Part shown: piece by piece, positions 5,823-7,081 of the stretch
How the letters are laid out: each line of letters opens with the position of its first letter
How positions within the stretch are numbered: position 1 is the stretch's first letter
Assembly: GCA_013043915.1 (NCBI GenBank)
Contig: JABEVH010000020.1
Coordinates: 1-7,081 of the forward strand
Source of the DNA: Pseudomonadales bacterium
Lineage (GTDB): Bacteria > Pseudomonadota > Gammaproteobacteria > Pseudomonadales > Moraxellaceae
Direction: 5' to 3'
DNA: 7,081 nucleotides
Position numbers and translations under genes: made by a program
Notes under the pieces: model-generated
Told to the model about the DNA's origin: nothing
What the model saw: only the letters and a program-made list of their open reading frames with translations
The model's database searches: none

Positions 5823-6761
5823 TTGCCCAGGGCAGACTGCCCTGGTCTGGAAGCCGCTATTATTTTTAAGGACTTTTTTTATTATTTTTGGAATTTCTTT
5901 CAATGCTCCGGGCCAGTGCTGCGTATCTAGAGGCCGTTGGATATTTGATATTGATAGAGATAAAAGATCAGCAGCAGGTTGACTGTATTGAATAAGGTTG
6001 AGCTGCTCATCGCAGAACAGCCATGGGAACTCTATACGATTCCATACGCTGTCTTCATGCAGGGAAGAGCTTGCATGCTTTTGTGGTTGGGCCAGAGCCA
6101 GCATATGTTCCAGGGCTATACCGGTGACAAGTGATGGGTGAGCATCGGTGGCCGGTTCATCTAACTGCGAAATATCAGCGATTTTTTTTGCTATGGCTTC
6201 CGGCAAAAGTACCCAGTCGATCAATCCATGCTCAAGAGCAGATTGCGGCATGGTTAGGTAGGGGACTGCTTCCGGTAATTGGGCAAAGATATAACCACCG
6301 CGAGATTTGATGTCCTGCAGCCCGACCATGCCATCATTGCTCAGGCCAGAGAGGATGACGGCGATAGCCCTCTCCTTCTTTTCAGTCGCCAAAGCTCCAA
6401 AAAATATATTGACCGAAGGGTGTTTGCCAGATTGACCTTGCTGGTCAATAAGAACAAAACACCCATTTTCAAGTGAGATGTCGTGGTCGGGCGGCACCAC
6501 GTAGATCGTGTTGCGTTCTGGCAGTAATCCGTGTTCGACCAGGTTGACCGACATGCTGGTTACCCGGCGCAGCAGCGGCATGATCATGTTTTGGCGGTTA
6601 GGTAATAATAGCGGCAGTACGACAAAGGATATGCCCAAATCAACAGGCATAGCTGCCATTAATGTCGTTAAAGCTGTTAGCCCCCGCGTCGAAACAGCCA
6701 GGCCGACTAGGTACGTGCAGGGCTCAGTTACCTGAGGTAGGGGCCGCTTTGTTCTGGTCAT
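5820..6761 (-). CDS. Degenerate CheB-like (methylesterase-fold) protein with truncated PAS domain
   Basis: A 313-residue product. Residues about 15-195 follow the CheB C-terminal methylesterase domain: VGLAVSTRG (19-27, nucleophile Ser kept as S24), IYVVPPDHD (86-94), FFGALA (120-125), AVILSGLSNDGMVGL (134-148, catalytic Asp kept as D143) and MPQSAL (171-176). The catalytic His of the family's QH motif is absent: FVVLPLLLP (46-54) puts Leu at that position, so glutamate methylesterase activity on chemoreceptors is unlikely. There is no receiver domain, as in CheB/CheR fusions. After a short linker, residues about 238-313 match the first half of the PAS domain that follows CheR in such fusions (LFCDEQLNLIQYSQPAADLL...NIQRPL). 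The CheR methyltransferase is missing between them. The ATG at 6761 has AAGG about 15 nt upstream, rather distant; an in-frame stop just upstream limits extension. It ends at the TAA that splits it from the PAS-GGDEF-EAL frame. Confidence 0.8.
   Translation of the reverse strand: MTRTKRPLPQVTEPCTYLVGLAVSTRGLTALTTLMAAMPVDLGISFVVLPLLLPNRQNMIMPLLRRVTSMSVNLVEHGLLPERNTIYVVPPDHDISLENGCFVLIDQQGQSGKHPSVNIFFGALATEKKERAIAVILSGLSNDGMVGLQDIKSRGGYIFAQLPEAVPYLTMPQSALEHGLIDWVLLPEAIAKKIADISQLDEPATDAHPSLVTGIALEHMLALAQPQKHASSSLHEDSVWNRIEFPWLFCDEQLNLIQYSQPAADLLSLSISNIQRPLDTQHWPGALKEIPKIIKKVLKNNSGFQTRAVCPGQ
5827..5845. repeat. Perfect 8-bp inverted repeat beside the interrupting stop
   Basis: CCAGGGCA and TGCCCTGG are separated by 3 nt. 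In the minus-strand mRNA this GC-rich stem ends 4 nt before the TAA at 5822-5820. It lies inside codons for the PAS fragment. No U-run follows immediately, so I do not call it a terminator. Confidence 0.5.
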
Positions 6762-6829
6762 AACGGAACTCGTTCACCTTGCCTGGCTCACAGAATACAA
6801 GCTGCGCGCACCAGACTCTGTTACGGGAA

Positions 6830-6855
6830 CATGAGCTCAAGTGTCTTGACTCATG
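6830..6855. repeat. Imperfect 11-bp inverted repeat in the leader of the CheB-like gene
   Basis: On the plus strand CATGAG-C-TCAAG, a TGT loop, then CTTGA-CTCATG form an 11-bp stem with one bulged base. It lies in the 155-bp space between the possible repeat ORF (stop at 6917) and the ATG at 6761. It could be an operator, an mRNA leader hairpin or a weak terminator; no T-run follows on either strand. Confidence 0.45.
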
Positions 6856-6874
6856 GTAATGTTATGACAGGGTT

Positions 6875-6902
6875 TTTATCGAATGTCTTGGATGAATATC
6901 AA
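6875..6902 (-). promoter_or_regulatory. Candidate promoter for the CheB-like/GGDEF-EAL transcript
   Basis: On the minus strand TTGATA (6902-6897, 5 of 6 to the -35 consensus) and GATAAA (6880-6875, 4 of 6 to the -10) are spaced by 16 nt. This would give a leader of about 110 nt containing the inverted repeat at 6830-6855. AT-rich intergenic DNA yields such matches by chance fairly often. In the rest of 6762-6982 I see nothing further. Confidence 0.3.
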
Positions 6903-6982
6903 GATTTGGACGTTTTTTAGCCACCAAATGCAAGATGATTAACGCAGGTCAACTGTTTGTACGGTTGCTTAACCATGGCCGA

Positions 6983-7081
6983 GGCATCCATACTGGCATC
7001 CATACTGGCATCCATACTGGCATCCATACTGGCATCCATACTGGCATCCATACTGGCATCCATACTGGCATCCATACTGGC
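6983..7081. repeat. 12-bp tandem repeat array (GGCATCCATACT), truncated by window end
   Basis: Perfect head-to-tail copies with unit GGCATCCATACT, 8.25 copies visible, no spacer and no base differences. It continues past the window edge. Unit length is a multiple of three and none of the six frames contains a stop. On the plus strand an ATG at 6975 reads into it as MAEA followed by repeats of SILA. On the minus strand a frame coming from the edge reads repeats of ASMD, then a tail AMVKQPYKQLTCVNHLAFGG ending with TAA at 6917-6919. Neither frame has support beyond being open. It could be a coding minisatellite or a plain variable-number repeat. Confidence 0.95.

Noticed and set aside
5860..5885. 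A7 run in the CheB-like ORF as a programmed frameshift site (A AAA AAA in frame)
   Set aside because: The downstream coding frame is the same frame as the upstream one, so a single shift here would not bypass the stop usefully. Homology continues in the zero frame on both sides.
2229..5982. Numerous 60-95 residue open frames antisense to or out of frame with the large genes
   Set aside because: They overlap strongly supported coding sequence, have no recognisable motifs and no convincing ribosome binding sites.
6873..6882. Sigma28 (flagellar-type) -10 element TTCGATAA upstream of the CheB-like gene
   Set aside because: No convincing -35 partner at the right distance, so a chemotaxis-regulon promoter is not supported.
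6983..7081. CRISPR array
   Set aside because: The copies are contiguous 12-bp units with no spacers, far shorter than CRISPR repeats.

Overview
The window suggests a betaproteobacterium, gammaproteobacterium or relative such as Acidithiobacillia. The grounds are an S-adenosylhomocysteine (SAH) riboswitch of the class typical of those groups, the AhcY, MetF and BioA sequence types, and a CheB/PAS/GGDEF/EAL architecture. The genus cannot be fixed from the sequence alone. All convincing genes lie on the minus strand, so the window reads right to left.

Right edge (about 6762-7081): a perfect 12-bp tandem array (more than 8 copies, cut by the window end) is followed by a short leader with an imperfect 11-bp inverted repeat and a possible sigma70-type promoter.

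Middle (3684-6761): two large ORFs lie in the same reading frame, separated by one TAA codon at 5820-5822. The first encodes a degenerate CheB-like domain plus the front half of a PAS domain of the kind found in CheB/CheR fusions. The second begins with what looks like the back half of that PAS domain and continues with two more PAS domains, an intact GGDEF domain and an EAL domain with a substituted catalytic motif. Together they look like one CheB-PAS-PAS-PAS-GGDEF-EAL sensor of cyclic-di-GMP metabolism that has lost its CheR domain and is now split by a nonsense codon.

Left part (1-3709): a promoter candidate at the very end of the GGDEF/EAL gene leads into an SAH riboswitch (about 3610-3672), a competing hairpin and the tightly packed operon ahcY-metF-bioA. 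AhcY removes SAH and releases homocysteine. MetF makes 5-methyltetrahydrofolate for remethylating homocysteine to methionine. BioA uses S-adenosylmethionine (SAM) as amino donor in biotin synthesis. The set links the methyl cycle to a SAM-consuming biotin step, plausibly under one SAH-sensing switch. metF follows ahcY by 9 nt and overlaps bioA by 4 nt (ATGA). bioA runs off the left edge.

The most interesting points are the in-frame stop in the large signalling protein, the degenerate catalytic residues in its CheB and EAL domains, the riboswitch whose pseudoknot strand is shared with a competing hairpin, and the 12-bp array that is open in all six frames.
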